Counted from the first letter of the stretch, positions 23,324 through 35,473 are shown. The stretch is DNA of 64,000 bases from Callorhinus ursinus (GCF_003265705.1 NW_020313005.1:22636525-22700524); one strand, 5' to 3'. The notes: generated by a model from the letters alone, not told the origin. Program-made: numbers and translations.

Positions 23324-23485
23324 CCCAGGTTTACTGAGTACCTCTCTGCATTAAACCCTTACATATCCACGATCTGCCGCCCAGGGACACAGTATCACTA
23401 TCATTACTTTATTAAGGAGGAAACGACAGAACCTAAAATCAAACAGCCCACAGGGGTTTGATTCAAGGGCAGATCGCTCTGACCC
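23324..23485 (-). mobile_element. MIR SINE fragment
   Basis: ggtttactgagtacctctctg, ttactttattaaggaggaaac and gatcgctctgacccacacc keep the antisense MIR order. Diverged. Confidence 0.5.
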
Positions 23486-24372
23486 ACACCCCAGACCACA
23501 ACATGTTGCAAAGACAAGAATACAGACAGCATAAACAGGTGCCTGCTTTTTGGAAAGCCCATTGGAAAAGGGGATGTCCGGAAAGCACATGTTTGAAGAG
23601 TCAAGCACCCAGCATAGGCTGATCCACATTGTGGGAGCAGAACTGGGTGCTGAGATGCTGGGATAGGCAGAGCAGTGAGGCTGGCTCCAGTGGCATCCCA
23701 GGAACCATGCAGGGCCCTGCTGGGTCCCATGAATACCCACCCGGCCAAAGACCCAGTTCCTTTGACCTTCTGCAAAATAGCTGAGCGGGAAACTGGCCTT
23801 GGCGTGCCCTTCCACCCACTTCACTTCCCTCTCATTCCTATGTTCTTTTCCGCCACGTTGAATTTCTTAGAGGTACATGGCCTTTGTTCATACTCTTCTA
23901 ACCTTGGGTCTTCTTTTCCTCCTTCTCACTATTTCCCCTTCTCCTTTCTGTAATATTCCCTTACTTCTCGCTCTCATTTCCCATCCATTTTTCTCTCCCG
24001 AGATAGCAAAAGAACAAAAAAATGAGAATGCAAGTGATCCTTTGCATCTCCCTGAATGATTCATTATTTTTTTTTCATTACATTCTTTGAATGAGCTTCA
24101 TAAGGTAACTAGATACCCCATTTGTGTCAAATGTTCTTTTGATTTGTTGGCACTGTCTCAATAAGCATTTCTGAGCATCTTCATCCCCCTTTCTTTCTGT
24201 CACAAGTCCGATGGTTGGGCTTCCAGCTAAAGAGGAGAGAAGAAAGGAAAGAGAGAAAAGATTTGCAGAAAGGCCAGCCCATTCAGAGGGCAGGCCCTTC
24301 TATTCCCTGGGCTATTCAGGCCTTTGTGTTCCTTTGGGAGAGAGGGAGTGGGCAGGGAAGAAGGTCAGGACA
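23486..24372. other. Unique sequence, nothing recognised
   Basis: Pyrimidine-rich around 23880-24000. The 157-codon reverse frame at 23351-23824 overlaps two other reverse frames and part of a MIR, so it is not a gene. Confidence 0.35.
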
Positions 24373-24926
24373 TGCCACCCCAAAATATGCACTTTGGTAC
24401 ATTGATTACTTTGAGCTGAAGACACTGAAGAAACTGCAGGCACAGGAAGGGCTCTCTGCCCTCCCCTTTTCTACCTAAAAGCAGGTCATAAAATTTCCCA
24501 TGAGACAGGTGCCCTCCCTGCTCCGGGAAGGGAAGAACATTCTTATCACCAGAGACTGGGAGTCAGCAACAAACTGGATCTGCCCAAACAGACTTTTCAA
24601 AATAATCTTGATCTTCAGTTAGTTCCCCCCACATATTTCCTAGTCACTGTGCCGCAATTTGCCAGCCCTGCAAGCCTAAACCCCTTTTCCTTTGTCTTGC
24701 CACTTCTTCACAAATTTATCTTTCTTTGTTAAAAAGGTATATAAACTCTCAGTCCTGACCACTCTTACAGGTCTTCATTTGTCCTATGAAGGCTTCCGGG
24801 TGGATATAAAAGTATTTAATAAAATGTGTGTGTTTTTCTGCTCATAATCTGTCTTTGTTCAATTCAACCTACAGGACTCAGACACCGAATTAAGAAGGTA
24901 GAGGAAAATCCTTCTCCTCCCGTACA
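24373..24926 (+). mobile_element. Solo LTR of an endogenous retrovirus
   Basis: An isolated block of about 550 bases has LTR organisation: it begins TG (tgccaccccaaaatatgc), contains a TATA box (tatataaa, 24738-24745), a polyadenylation signal (aataaa, 24818-24823) and a following GT/T-rich stretch, and ends tcctcccgtaca (CA). No internal retroviral sequence or second LTR is next to it, so it is a recombination remnant. It looks like a class I/III type LTR. The family is not determined and it has no coding capacity. Confidence 0.7.
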
Positions 24927-24949
24927 GCAGCTGTGCTTATACATTCCAC

Positions 24950-25135
24950 AGACTCCGGGAACATCAGCGTTAGAAATGTACAGAATCACATAGATGAACC
25001 CTTTCATTTTGGAGATGCAGAAACTGAGACCCAGAGAAGCAAAGTGAGTTGAGGAAGATCACACAACCAGCCCATGTTCACACCAGGACTGGAATCCCAG
25101 CACTCTGCCTCCCGTCGTTCAGCGTTCTTTCCGCT
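24950..25135 (-). mobile_element. Old MIR-like SINE fragment
   Basis: tttcattttggagatgcagaaactgagaccc, gatcacacaaccagcccatg and gttctttccgctgactgac follow the layout of an ancient mammalian SINE in reverse. The exact family (MIR or a related core SINE) is open. Confidence 0.5.
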
Positions 25136-27554
25136 GACTGACCCATCTAGAGAGGGAGCTCGAATCTTTCTGACTTTCCCTTCAGTAATCATTTTTGGCT
25201 CTATTATCCATGAACTTGTCTGAAGTCTTCTTGAAGCTATTTCTGTTTTCAGTGTCATGCTCCCAAGCAAGAGCCTGAAGCCACTGGGACAGAGGAAGAA
25301 GGGAATATGAAGGGTTTTATTTTTGTACTCTCTCAGATCCATGACCTCTTTCCTTCTGAGAGAGTCAGAGGCCTTGCAACTTAGGAGAGAGACCTAGAGG
25401 TGAAGCACTTTGTTTTGGAGGGGCCTCATGGCAAACTGTTAGAATTTCCCAGGAAATGAGTTACTGTTCCTCCTGTAGGGTAGAGGTTGGCAGCAGACAA
25501 GGATATAAGGGCTAATCTGGTCTGACTCTGCCTTTGGCCCCCTGTCTGGTTCTCACATTATAACCATCAGTGAACTTAGAGTCAGAGGGGCTCGTCAGTG
25601 GATGCCTCAGCCAGGGGCCCTGCTTGCATCAAAATCTTTTTCAGCCCCTGACAGATGAACATGGGGCCAAACTCCCCGGCTAGCCTCTAACTACTATGAA
25701 AACTAGCCAGTGTACCATCTTCTTTGGTACAAGATCCTGGGAGAGGCAGGAATACAACTCAAAGGTCCATAACCACAGGACCTGGGGCTAGATTCTTTCC
25801 ATTTAAACTGTGAAGATCCTGGCTGCTTGGGGGGTTTGTATAATTAAAGGAACCTATGGATGCAAAAAACTGGCGTGACCAAGGATGAGGAAGCCTACCT
25901 AAGGGGTGGGGGCCATCGGGTAGGGACTGCCACAGCAAAGAGAGAGGACAGGTCATGCCACAGGGAAAGGGACCAAATTGTTCCCTTTCTTCTTAAGGAA
26001 ATTATCATTTCAACTTTGCTCTGTCTTCCCTGTGACCATTTAGAGGAAGGAAGGCTCCCAATCTGCATTTAAATGGAATGATTTCAGGAAGCACAGAATA
26101 GAGTGTAGGCTTTTCACCTACCCCATCAGGGAAAGGCCTTGGCTGCATTAAAATTGACAGTTGCTGTTGGCAAAGGCGGAGGGCAACCCGCACCCCACCG
26201 ACCACAGGCTGGCTGCCCTGATTCGGTGTTGGGGATGCAGCAGGCCCTTCGCTCAAAGAAAAAAAAATCAAATGCTGTCTGGAATCCCACCATTTAATTT
26301 AATTGAACTTCCTGCCCTGTTGCTTTGATCTGGTTCTAAATAGCAGATGTTTTCATGTAGGTAGGATGTGGCGGGGCAGGGGGGTCCAGAAAGGTTTTCT
26401 TTCCCCTAACAAGTATGTGAGAAGCAGCTTGGCCTGGCAGGCATTGGGCTTTGCTGCTCAGGGTTAAGGTAAGAAGACACAAAACGAAGAAGGAGGAGGG
26501 AAATTTCAGCACTGTGGCAGAGAAGGGGGAGCAGGAAGAGGGACCTGGGGAGCAGGGAAGACACACATTTATGACATTTTTATGATTTTCCATTTTTGTC
26601 ACGGGCTAGTCCTGTTTCTGATAAATGGCTCCCTGCCTGACTTCTGGGGATGTAAGGCACCGGTCTTTATTCTTCTATTCCTGAAAGGAGAGCAAGGAGG
26701 GCGGGTCAGGAGCTCTTCCCATACACTAGGATTTTATTTCTAAGTCCCCTCCATCCCCACCCCCAGGGCCACTTTGCTGCCCAAAGGAGAGTCCCGTCCT
26801 CTTATTAAAATCTCCCCTCCAGTTTGCTTGGTCAGCATGGGAAGGACTGAGGACTGTGCCTTTTCATTAAGATTATTTCTGTTTCTGACGGGCCCCCCGG
26901 TGGGTCATGGGGACCGACGCCTCAGTCTGGTGCTGACTGATGTCCTCCTGCCACCATCGGTCTTGGTAATTACTTTTGGAGCTGGCTCTTCACGCATCTG
27001 CGTGGCCGGTGGGCCCCTCCGAGTGGCTGTTGGTGACAAGGGAGGGACACACCGTGAGGAGCCGGGGTAAGGGCAGTTTGGGAGGAACCCCGGTAAGCAC
27101 CCCATCCTTGGCTTTCAGAAGGCATGAATGAATCAGGGCTCACTGGAGAGGGGGCAGGGATGGTGGCACACCTTTAATAGCCTGGAAAATTCAGCACAGA
27201 AACCACCTTCTCAACAGGACAGGCTTCTCATATCACTGCATTTGCCCCCTGGAAAAGATCTTTATTCCATTCTTTCCTCCTGAGGAATGAATTGTGAGTT
27301 CTGGCTTTGCTACACGGGTCTTGGAAACTATTAGAGGAATACACGGGGAAAGGTTCATTGCCAGAGGCTGGTGGAGTGTTGGAGGCAGGAGTCCATTCAG
27401 AATGTCCCTGGAAGTTTTCCACCCTTGCCCCTCACCATCTGGTCGGCCATTGCAAGAATTTAGTTTGCCAGGTAGCTCAGTAGGATTTCCCGGGTGAGGG
27501 TTGATGGTCACGTGGATCAACATCTAGGCTGAAGCACTCCTCACAGTAAGATAA
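25136..27554. other. Unique sequence, no gene supported
   Basis: Repeat-poor. The part 26774-27070 is open for 98 codons, is moderately CpG-containing and ends at ggggtaag, which resembles a splice donor, but there is no acceptor or homology to make it an exon. It also contains ATTA-type motifs (tttcattaagattatttctg, ttggtaattacttttgg). The rest shows no recognised element. Confidence 0.35.
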
Positions 27555-27725
27555 CATTGATTGGGCCTGCATTCAGTCAGGAAAGAGCCTTATTATGGTT
27601 ATTTTTACTTTACAGCTGAGTTAAGTAAGATCCCAAGCAACTGCACGATTTTCCCAAGGCCCCTTGGGGTGGAAGGGGCTGGAATCCAGGTCTCCCTCCC
27701 TCTAATGCAGGGATTCTACGAAGCC
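27555..27725 (-). mobile_element. MIR SINE fragment
   Basis: ttactttacagctgagttaag, gcacgattttcccaaggccc and ggctggaatccaggtctccc follow antisense MIR order. Confidence 0.5.
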
Positions 27726-28629
27726 CTCATCCTCCCTGTTTGGCTTAGATAATGAAGGAGCCAGGACTGCTGAGAAGCCAGGCTCAGTTTCTGAGGAGAA
27801 GGAAGACCCCTGAGGTCCCGCTCCCTTGGAACCACAGCTTCCTCCTTGCCCTCACTGGGCTGCAGTCAGTCGAGGCTCTGTGGAGAGACAGTCGTCCTCA
27901 CTGAAGAGCCATGATGGAGCTTCTGCAGCAGCTTCTCTTGGGAACCAAAGAAGACATTTGCCACAGTTGTTTCTCCTCCTACAAATGATCTCTCTCTTAA
28001 GACAGGTGCCAGAAACTCATGACTGCCAAACCAACTGTGTTTATGATCCATACGTTCATTTTTGAGCACGCTGGTGTGGAGCACAGCTGGGCGACTCTGG
28101 GGGCCTAGTGGACACAGAGGTAAACTGGACCGGACCCAGCCCGCCAGGAACTTACTACCCACCTCTCTCTCCTGGAGCTAATATTTCCAGAGCAAGCTCC
28201 CATCACTGACCTTTGTGCTTCACACTTGTCACGTCCTAACTCAGAGCAAGCCCACGAGGTCACACAATGTGCCCAAGCTGTGCTTCAAAGCTGGTCCTCC
28301 ACTTGCAGAGCCACACTGAACATAGGCAACCAGGTCCTGAAGTCGGGTCGGGGTGTCCAGAGAGCACCGTGGTGTTTCAGAGGAAGGAGCCATCTCTTCT
28401 GCTGCTGCAGTGCCTGCCGGGTAGCTTTTGAGAGCTGCTTTATGATGCTCCACCAAAACAACCCAGCAGCTTCCCAAGGCCAACTCACAGACAGGGTTGG
28501 CCCGTGTCCAAGAATAGAAAATATTTCTCAGTTCCCGGTCTCCTGGGAGAAGAGGTTCTCCCTCTCTCCTCCCAGGGAGGAGCTCCCCAGGTTCTCTGCC
28601 TCCTAGAAGCAAAATAAATATTTAAACTG
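27726..28629. other. Unique sequence, nothing recognised
   Basis: Moderately GC-rich. Overlapping frames on both strands at 28226-28612 (126 and 123 codons) mirror each other and resemble no known protein. Confidence 0.35.
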
Positions 28630-28775
28630 GGAAAGGCCTTAGAGATAGACTAGTCAGCCCCACCCCTCAATTTACAAGGAAGGAAACTGAGGCTCAGCTC
28701 AGCTTATCATGGTCACAGTCAAAGGCAAAGCAGGACCCCCAGCTCTGGCCCTCTGTGTTCCAACTCTCTGCGATT
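28630..28775 (-). mobile_element. Old MIR-like SINE fragment
   Basis: aaaggccttagagatagac, ccctcaatttacaaggaaggaaactgaggctc and ccccagctctggccctctgtg match the antisense layout of an ancient core SINE. Confidence 0.5.
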
Positions 28776-29238
28776 TCTTCATTGGAGGTAACCAGGGAAA
28801 TACAAAGTCAGACTTCTTAAGGAGAGTGACTGGCTTTAGCACATGCCATCTAATAGGTCAAACCGGGGATAAATAGAGAACCACTGATCTGGGGGGTCTT
28901 AGCTTCTGTCAATCTCACCTCTTTCCCAAGCCTGACAGTTGCCCAACATCAGATTCTGAAAACTCCCATTTAAAGGAAATCTCTCTTGGCTGATTAGTGC
29001 TGTGCTTTACCCTAACCAACAGCCTTTACTGAACACACCCTGCTAAGCTAAAGGTCTCTGGGGAATTGATTGTACAATCCTCGCTCTCCTATTCAAGGGA
29101 CTGAGTCTTTGGGAACACCTGGACCGGAATTTCTCTCCATGATCTGGTTTCCTCATTCCCTCTTCTCAACCCCATCAATGAATGTGCAGTGATGAGCAAC
29201 TTGGGGATGTTTTGAAACTGACCAAGTCTAGCAATCTG

Positions 29239-29264
<26 letters not shown>
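29239..29264 (+). repeat. (GT)13 microsatellite
   Basis: 26 bases of pure GT. Confidence 0.95.
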
Positions 29265-29269
<5 letters not shown>

Positions 29270-30254
29270 TAACTCCTGCTACCACAGGTTTTATGAATGC
29301 AGACCTACAGTCATGCTGCATGTTGAGTTTGGAGAGGATGTATTACCCAGGGTCATGTCCTCAGTAGGAGAGGTTGTGACAATAGCAGGGAACGTGGAAG
29401 GCATGGTGGTGGTGGAGATAACATCTCCACCCCGAAGAGCAAAGGGGATGATTTACAGGCCTGCAAGGCTAGTACCTGATTCAGCAGAAGCTCTTTGTTT
29501 TATTGCACCCGGTGAAATTCAATCATTCCCGGGGCGGGCCTTTGCCCGGGAAGGGGGAGAATCGGGCTCTTGTTCAGTTAGGACTAAATTGCTGATTTCA
29601 GCAAATGAAAACTAACGACCACCGCTGATCTCCCATTTGCAGGGGGTGCCTGTGGAGGTCATTCAGCCTACCCAGTGAGGAAGGCTTGAGCAGGATGAGG
29701 GTCTGGAGGAGCTTCTGGGGGTGGCAGTTCTTCAAGGCAACTCAGCCTTACCTCTTGGACTCTGATATTTCAAAGGACAGGTTTCTTGCTGGGGCTTATT
29801 TTCTTTCTCAGTCGGCACAGAGGGGAGATATAGGGTGAAGATGTGAGCCCAGGTTTCTGGAATTGTCCCCCAAGGGGTGTCTTGTAGGGTTTGGCATAAG
29901 TGGCAAATCCATTAACCTTGGCCCAGTGCATTACTGGTATTACTTCTTCAAGTTTTTTGGGGTTTTTTTTCGAGTTTGGTGTTTGGAAATGTGGAAACAT
30001 GTTTACACCCCTGCCCCCCAAGAGCAGATCCCCCCACAAGGGCAAGGGCATGTTGTTCTGCGTCTGTGTCCTTCCTCTCCAGGAAAGGCAGAAGAGGGTT
30101 GCCCTCACATAGGGACTGTATCAATTTTCTGTCTTCAAGTATCTCCATCTCAAACCCAAATGTAGCTTGGGCCAATGCCTCAGCAGGCAACACATTAGCT
30201 TGGCTAATAACAATCAACTGATACTAAAAATGAGGCTTAGCATCCATAATAATG
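29265..30254. other. Unique sequence, nothing recognised
   Basis: No exon or clear repeat. Several overlapping short frames on both strands around 29770-30221 contradict each other. Confidence 0.35.
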
Positions 30255-30500
30255 ATATTATCTATCGAATAATTACTACGTGCCAGGTACTAACTGAGCT
30301 TTCTACAACAGTATCTTTCTTCCTTCCTTCCTTTCTTTTCTTTTCTTTCTTTCTTTCTTTTTTTTTTTTTAATCCTCACCACAGCTCTGAGGCAGTTACT
30401 GCATTTTATACTCAGAAAGCTTCAGCAGTGTACCCAGGGTTACACACCAAATAATTTGGAGTCAGGAGCCAAACTCGGGGAGCCAGACTATCTTGCCCTT
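30255..30500 (-). mobile_element. MIR SINE split by a CTTT microsatellite
   Basis: Left part: taattactacgtgccaggtactaactgagctttc. Right part: taatcctcaccacagctctgaggcag, then tgtacccagggttacacacc and gagccagactatcttgccc. Together they form an antisense MIR. The CTTT/T tract at 30311-30371 grew inside it. Confidence 0.65.
30311..30371 (+). repeat. TTCC/TTTC microsatellite with T run
   Basis: ttcc, tttc and pure T units in succession, inside a MIR. Confidence 0.9.
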
Positions 30501-30599
30501 TCCTACAGGTACTGAGGGTTGCGGAAAAAGGTGGGGGAAAGGGAACACAGAAGGTGGGGAAATTTTGCTGCAAGGAGACAAGGAAAGGAACAAAAGAGA

Positions 30600-30770
30600 G
30601 CGTGATGTGATTGAGCAGTTAATGTGCTCGTATTTGGCCCAGACACTGATTCAAATCTCAATTCTGACATTCTCTCTCCCCTGCTTCCTGTGATCTTATG
30701 CGACTTACTTTCTCAGATTGTCAGTTTCCTCATCTGGTAGACAGGGATAATGATGCCCCCTTCCACCCAC
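30600..30770 (+). mobile_element. MIR SINE fragment
   Basis: The sequence gattcaaatctcaattctgac, gtgatcttatgcgacttac, gtcagtttcctcatctggtag and acagggataatgatg matches a sense MIR of nearly full length. Confidence 0.7.
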
Positions 30771-30774
30771 CTAT

Positions 30775-31050
30775 ACTGGGGTCTCTGCTAAGGAATTTCT
30801 TCATTTTAGAACCTTCCCTGAACTTTCACCCCACACCTGTTTTACCCTCCTCTGAATATAGGATCTATGCAGTGTACGCATCACACTGTGGTTTTTTAGC
30901 ACTTCCTCAGGCGCAGTCTTTAAAGACGGGGAATGGATCCAGCTCAGTGTTCCATCCTCAGTACCTCCTAAACTTTGAATGAATGAATGAATGAATGAAC
31001 TAATGAACTAGCAATGCGAATAAAATAACCTGGAACACAGAAGACATTCA
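30775..31050 (+). mobile_element. L2 LINE 3'-end fragment
   Basis: Pyrimidine-rich body (aaccttccctgaactttcac), then agacggggaatggatccag, and a terminal (GAAT)n, the natural L2 terminus expanded here to six units. Confidence 0.5.
30974..30999 (+). repeat. (GAAT)6 microsatellite at an L2 end
   Basis: tgaatgaatgaatgaatgaatgaac. It continues the short tandem that L2 elements end with. Confidence 0.9.
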
Positions 31051-31794
31051 AGAGATTAGTTGCATTTGACCCTTGGCAATTTTGCCTGGGTCAGCTTCAG
31101 TGCTAAGGCTCAGGAACACTATGGCAAGGTGACAGCCATCAGGACAAAATTTCCTAGGTGTTGGTCATTCTGGTTCTTGGACAGGGGCAGAAGTGTCCGG
31201 CACAGGGGTGAGTTTCTCCGAGGCACCGGTGCCTTCTTCAACCTTGCCCTTGACCAGTCATTCAGTGAATGTTGAACTGACTGAAGGTGGCATCCCTCCC
31301 TTGGTGCGTGTGTTCTCCAGGATTCTAACCTCATTTTGAGACCCCAGTGCAGGGTCTCCGTGGTACAGAGTTGAAAGGCCACAGCTCATATGGGAAGGAA
31401 TAAGCACATCCCAGGGACTCAAGTGTGGTCTCTGCGAACGTGGATACAGGCAAGTTTGTGGGAAGGGTCTGATGCACACAGCCATCCGGCTAAGGCCTTG
31501 ACACTTTCTGAAACTGAAAAGGAAGAGCCTACAAATAGCACCCCAGGAAGTTGTGGGACAGGTGGGAAGGGCAGAGGGTCGGGGCACCACAGGCTCTGTT
31601 ACCACCGCCCATCCTGCAAGAGTCTGCACCGCCTCCATGCAAGCAGAGCAACCTCGTAAGGACCGATCCCTCCTCTCTACCTTCCTTTCCCTCCCAAATT
31701 GCCCCTCCAACCCCCCACTAGTTCACCTCCACATCATTTGCTCCACAAAGCACCATGTAGGAACAACAATGATAAAACATAGCATAGAGAAGAG
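31051..31794. other. Unique sequence, nothing recognised
   Basis: The reverse frame of 150 codons at 31258-31710 and overlapping forward frames lack any recognisable domain. Confidence 0.35.
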
Positions 31795-31985
31795 AACACA
31801 ATGTACCAGGTCCTGATCTGAGCTCCCACAATCACCCTCCGAGGCAGGCGCTATTATTCTCCCCCCTTTTACAGATGAGCAGAAAACTGAAGCACAGAGA
31901 GGTTAATTGAGCCGCTTGCCCAACGTCACGCGTGTGGAGGAACCTGATATCAAGCCCGAACAGTCTGGCTTGAGCGTCTGTGCTC
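31795..31985 (-). mobile_element. MIR SINE fragment
   Basis: aatgtaccaggtcctgatctg, ccttttacagatgagcagaaaactgaagcacag, cttgcccaacgtcacgcgtg and cgaacagtctggcttgagcg form a nearly complete antisense MIR. Confidence 0.72.
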
Positions 31986-32639
31986 GAGGAAGATAGAGGC
32001 AGAGGGGGCGGGGAAGGAGGGAGCGGAAGATGTGTAAACAAGAAAATCAAACTGTCCATGGGTGGACAGCATGGGCCCCCTTTAAAGTTACTCTCTTTCC
32101 CCTCAATCTTTCATGGCTGTGTAACTGTGTCTCCCACACACTACCGGGTGTTATGGGGAGCACGGGGGGTGTCTTGGGGAGCATGACATCAGAAATGTGC
32201 TCTCCACCCGGAAGGTGGCAGGTGGTGTACTCTGTCTTCCAGGTAAATGTCAACCCAGTTCCCCCACCTGGCAGGCCCAGGGTACAGAGACACCCCTTTT
32301 CCAGCTGGTCCATGGGTTCTTCAAAGATGATGTAAGTGAGCTGAGACACTGAGCCTCCCAACACCCACCTTTCTCCCTTCGATGCACACGCACACACGTG
32401 AGCATGCACACACGTGCACCCTCTAGCTTAAGCCTCGCCACAGGTGTCAGCTGCTCACCTTCCCAGGGAGTGGAGCAGTTGCCCTGTGTCACAGGGACAG
32501 CCTCCTTCCAGTGCACCTTCCTCACCCGAGCTGGCTTTTGACAACCCGGCAGATATTTTTCAAACCACTTTTGTTTTTTACCGAACAAAGAAAAAAAAAA
32601 TGTTCTGTCATTGTTCACTGTGCTGTTCCTTCCTCCTAT
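31986..32639. other. Unique sequence with a short alternating CA/CG stretch
   Basis: Around 32383-32420 purine-pyrimidine alternation (cacacgcacacacgtgagc) could favour Z-DNA. Otherwise nothing is recognised. Confidence 0.35.
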
Positions 32640-32990
32640 TAGCTCTGCTGAGATGCACCCAAAGAAAAGAAAATACAATTGCATACAATTAGCAATGGAA
32701 ATTATTAATAGGAGCAAGAGATTCAATCCATTCTACAAGTAATTCTGTAGTGATTTCAGTAATTGATAGTAATTAAACACTAATTAATTCATTTCCCAAC
32801 TAATGTATTTACTTTATTTATGGGTATTCACTTTAATTACATTTGTTTGCATTCCTTGGGTTAAGTAATACAAATTTGCTCTCTTTTCGGAAAATATTTA
32901 TTTGGGCTTCTTTAAGTTATTCTTTGAGAACATGTGGGAGCAAAGACTAATTGCTCTGAATTGCAACTAAGCACATTGATTTCTTCCTTT
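32640..32990. promoter_or_regulatory. Candidate enhancer-like block rich in homeodomain sites
   Basis: Non-repetitive AT-rich DNA with three exact TAATTA hexamers within 70 bases (32770-32775, 32781-32786, 32834-32839), more ATTA cores and a forkhead/octamer-like stretch (catttgtttgcattcc). This pattern is common in developmental enhancers. Function is inferred, not shown. Confidence 0.3.
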
Positions 32991-33414
32991 GGTATGTGGA
33001 GCTAATGGAAAGTGGAGTTTGCCGCCTACCTCTCCTGGATGAAGCCTCACCTCTGCTCCCCTAATTTTTGGTCCAGCTGTCCAGCAACACTTCCTGTGAG
33101 CTCTCCTTAGAAAAGATCAAAATGACCGTGGAAATGTTCTCCCGGGAACTGAAATGCCAGGGAATGAAAATCCCATCTCGGGGCCTCATGTTGGGGTAAG
33201 TAGGATGACCCTACAGAGGCATGGCAGGCATGAGTCTGTTCTTTGGATCGAGTGGCTGTTAGCTGTGTTCGCTAGACTCCCAGGACCAGAAGTACAGCGT
33301 AACCACCTACTCCCCATCCAGCCACTCATCCGATGCCCACATGTTTCTATCGACTGGCCATATAGCTTCTGTTTACAGTTATCCTGATGGGGCACTCTCT
33401 GCTGTCTTCCATCT
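32991..33414. other. Unique sequence, nothing recognised
   Basis: No exon or repeat seen. Confidence 0.4.
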
Positions 33415-33570
33415 CTGGATAGCTCCAACTATCAGAAATTCTTCCTCATACTGAGCCCAAATCTGTTACTCAAAAAGTATCTTCTTCCCTGATTATCCCC
33501 TGACCTCCAACTATTCTACCCATCCGCCGCGGAGAGTAAATTCAATCTCTTTCAGAGGTCAGCCCATCTG
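33415..33570 (+). mobile_element. Possible L3/CR1 LINE fragment
   Basis: agaaattcttcctcatactgagcc followed by a pyrimidine-rich stretch and gaggtcagcccatctgatg resembles the 3' part of an L3/CR1 LINE. Weak. Confidence 0.35.
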
Positions 33571-34735
33571 ATGCTTAACAGTTAACATGGCAACACCAGA
33601 TACTCCAATTCATTCAACCACACTCCCGTAGAATGCATTTATATCCCTTCAGCATTCTGTTGGCTGAAGGAGGTCTAGCCACTTTTCATCTCCCCTAAAA
33701 TATGCAAATGGCTGTGGAGGCCCGACTATTATAATGGAAAATGGAAATGACCTCTCTCAGTCAGGATTCTGCACTTCTACTAATGAATGCCTTAGCTTGG
33801 GTTGGTCGCATAACAATAATGACCCATTTGAGATGTTGGCCCTGCTAGGAGCAACAAGTAGTGTGCTGAGTGTTTCTGAGGGTTGTTATGAATACTGGCA
33901 AGGTCAAAGCATGAAAGAGGCTCTCAGTCACAGAAAAGGTTTGAAAAGCCCAGCCCTGGCATCAACTCTAGAGAAGGAAAAGTTTGCCTCATTGTGCCTC
34001 CCTTTTTATACAAACCATGTTTTACCTCAGACTGGCCAAGAGCAAAGTAGGTGAGGGGTCAACAAGGGAGACAAAACTCATAGGATCGGGATGACAAGCA
34101 GGTCTACACTCATAGTACATTATTTCGGCAGCCGACTTGCCCTTGGAATCCTCATCATTCTGCACCTCAAACCTCCCCTCCCTCCTAGAAGGGAAGGAGG
34201 ATGAAGAAGGGGAGCAGCAACTAAAGTAGGAAGGGACCAGACAGGTGCGGGTGGATCTGCCTTCTGGGAAGCCCTGCATTGAATGTCTGTGAGAAGTACA
34301 TGACCTTGATAAAAGGTGAAATCCCAAATACACTTCATTCCTACATTCGGGGGCAGCCCCGTAAGACCGTGATTGGATGTGTCATTTTTTTCACTAACTG
34401 GTCTGGATGGAGACAAAATGAGAAGCTGAGGCTGCACAACTGGCTCATTGCTCATTCACTGGCCTGTGGAGGCACCAGGCCCCTGCACCTCCTGGAGCCC
34501 GGCCACAGGAAGGCAGCCGAAGCCCAGCGAGAGGCTGAGTCAGAGAGTCCAGCCCTGAGCTGTCTGGCAGAAAGAGTGCTGAATCAGCCCTCACCGCTGA
34601 GCGAGGAGGGTCTGTAGCAGCTAGTGCCAGGACCTGACTTCTGGCGATTCACCTTTACGAGGAGGGCAAGAGGGGATGGCAACAGCCACACAACCAAATT
34701 ATTACAAAATTATGATTGGGGTTTGAATTGCTAAA
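33571..34735. other. Unique sequence, nothing recognised
   Basis: Frames of about 105-112 codons occur on both strands in overlapping positions, without known domains. Confidence 0.35.
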
Positions 34736-34748
34736 GGAATTATGTTGG

Positions 34749-34944
34749 GGGGTTGAGCCTGGGTGACTCAGTCGGTTGAGCATCTGACTCTTGGTTTCGG
34801 CTCAGGTCATGGTCTCATGGGTTGTGGGATCAAGCCCCCTGTCAGGCTCCATGCTCAGTGGGGGAGTCTACTGGAGATTCTCTCTCTCCCTCTCCCTCTG
34901 CCCCTCCCCCCACTCTGAAATAAATAAATAATCTTTAAAAAAAT
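34749..34944 (+). mobile_element. CAN-SINE, older subtype
   Basis: ttgagcctgggtgactcagtcgg, actcttggtttcggctcagg, gggttgtgggatcaagcccc, CT tract and AAATAAATAAT tail. Target duplication gaattatgttgg (34737-34748) and gaattgtgttgg (34946-34957), one mismatch. Confidence 0.92.
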
Positions 34945-34982
34945 AGAATTGTGTTGGAGAAGGGGTTGGGGGATAAGTCCTC

Positions 34983-35003
34983 AAAAAAAAAAAAAAAAAA
35001 AAA
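34983..35003 (+). repeat. Homopolymer A run (21 bases)
   Basis: Twenty-one A in a row soon after the preceding SINE. No retrocopy body is recognisable directly upstream of it. Confidence 0.9.
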
Positions 35004-35473
35004 TTCCTGGCCTGGAGAAATGCTTGCACGTGCCTGATAAAGAGCCATTATACCTTTCCAGGCCCTGATGCAGCGTCTTCTTCAGCAGAAGAGAACCCTA
35101 GACTTCCAATTCTCCCTATTATCACCGATCTCTTAGAAACCCCTTTCATCCTATTAAATAAATTCTGCCTATTTTTTGAAACTACAGAGAGGATTTCCAA
35201 CTGTGTAGAAGTGAATATATCAGAAATACATGTGGATGTATGTGGATTTTAATGACAACTGTGTGCGTCTGTGCATGTGCATACCATATAGAAATACAGA
35301 CGTATGTGGTTTAGTTTCACCCACATACAGTGTAGGATTTGCATCTGCTAATCAGTTCAGGATCCAGAAAAGTAGCCTCTGATAGAAGAATTCCATTACT
35401 AGTCAGCCAGCTGTGATGCACTGTACCTGTTCCATACCTTATAAAGAAAGGCCTGTTTTCATCCCCTGCGCGT

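Noticed and set aside
34983..35003. Poly(A) tail of a processed pseudogene
   Set aside because: No recognisable retrocopy body precedes it and no target duplication flanks it. Treated as a homopolymer.
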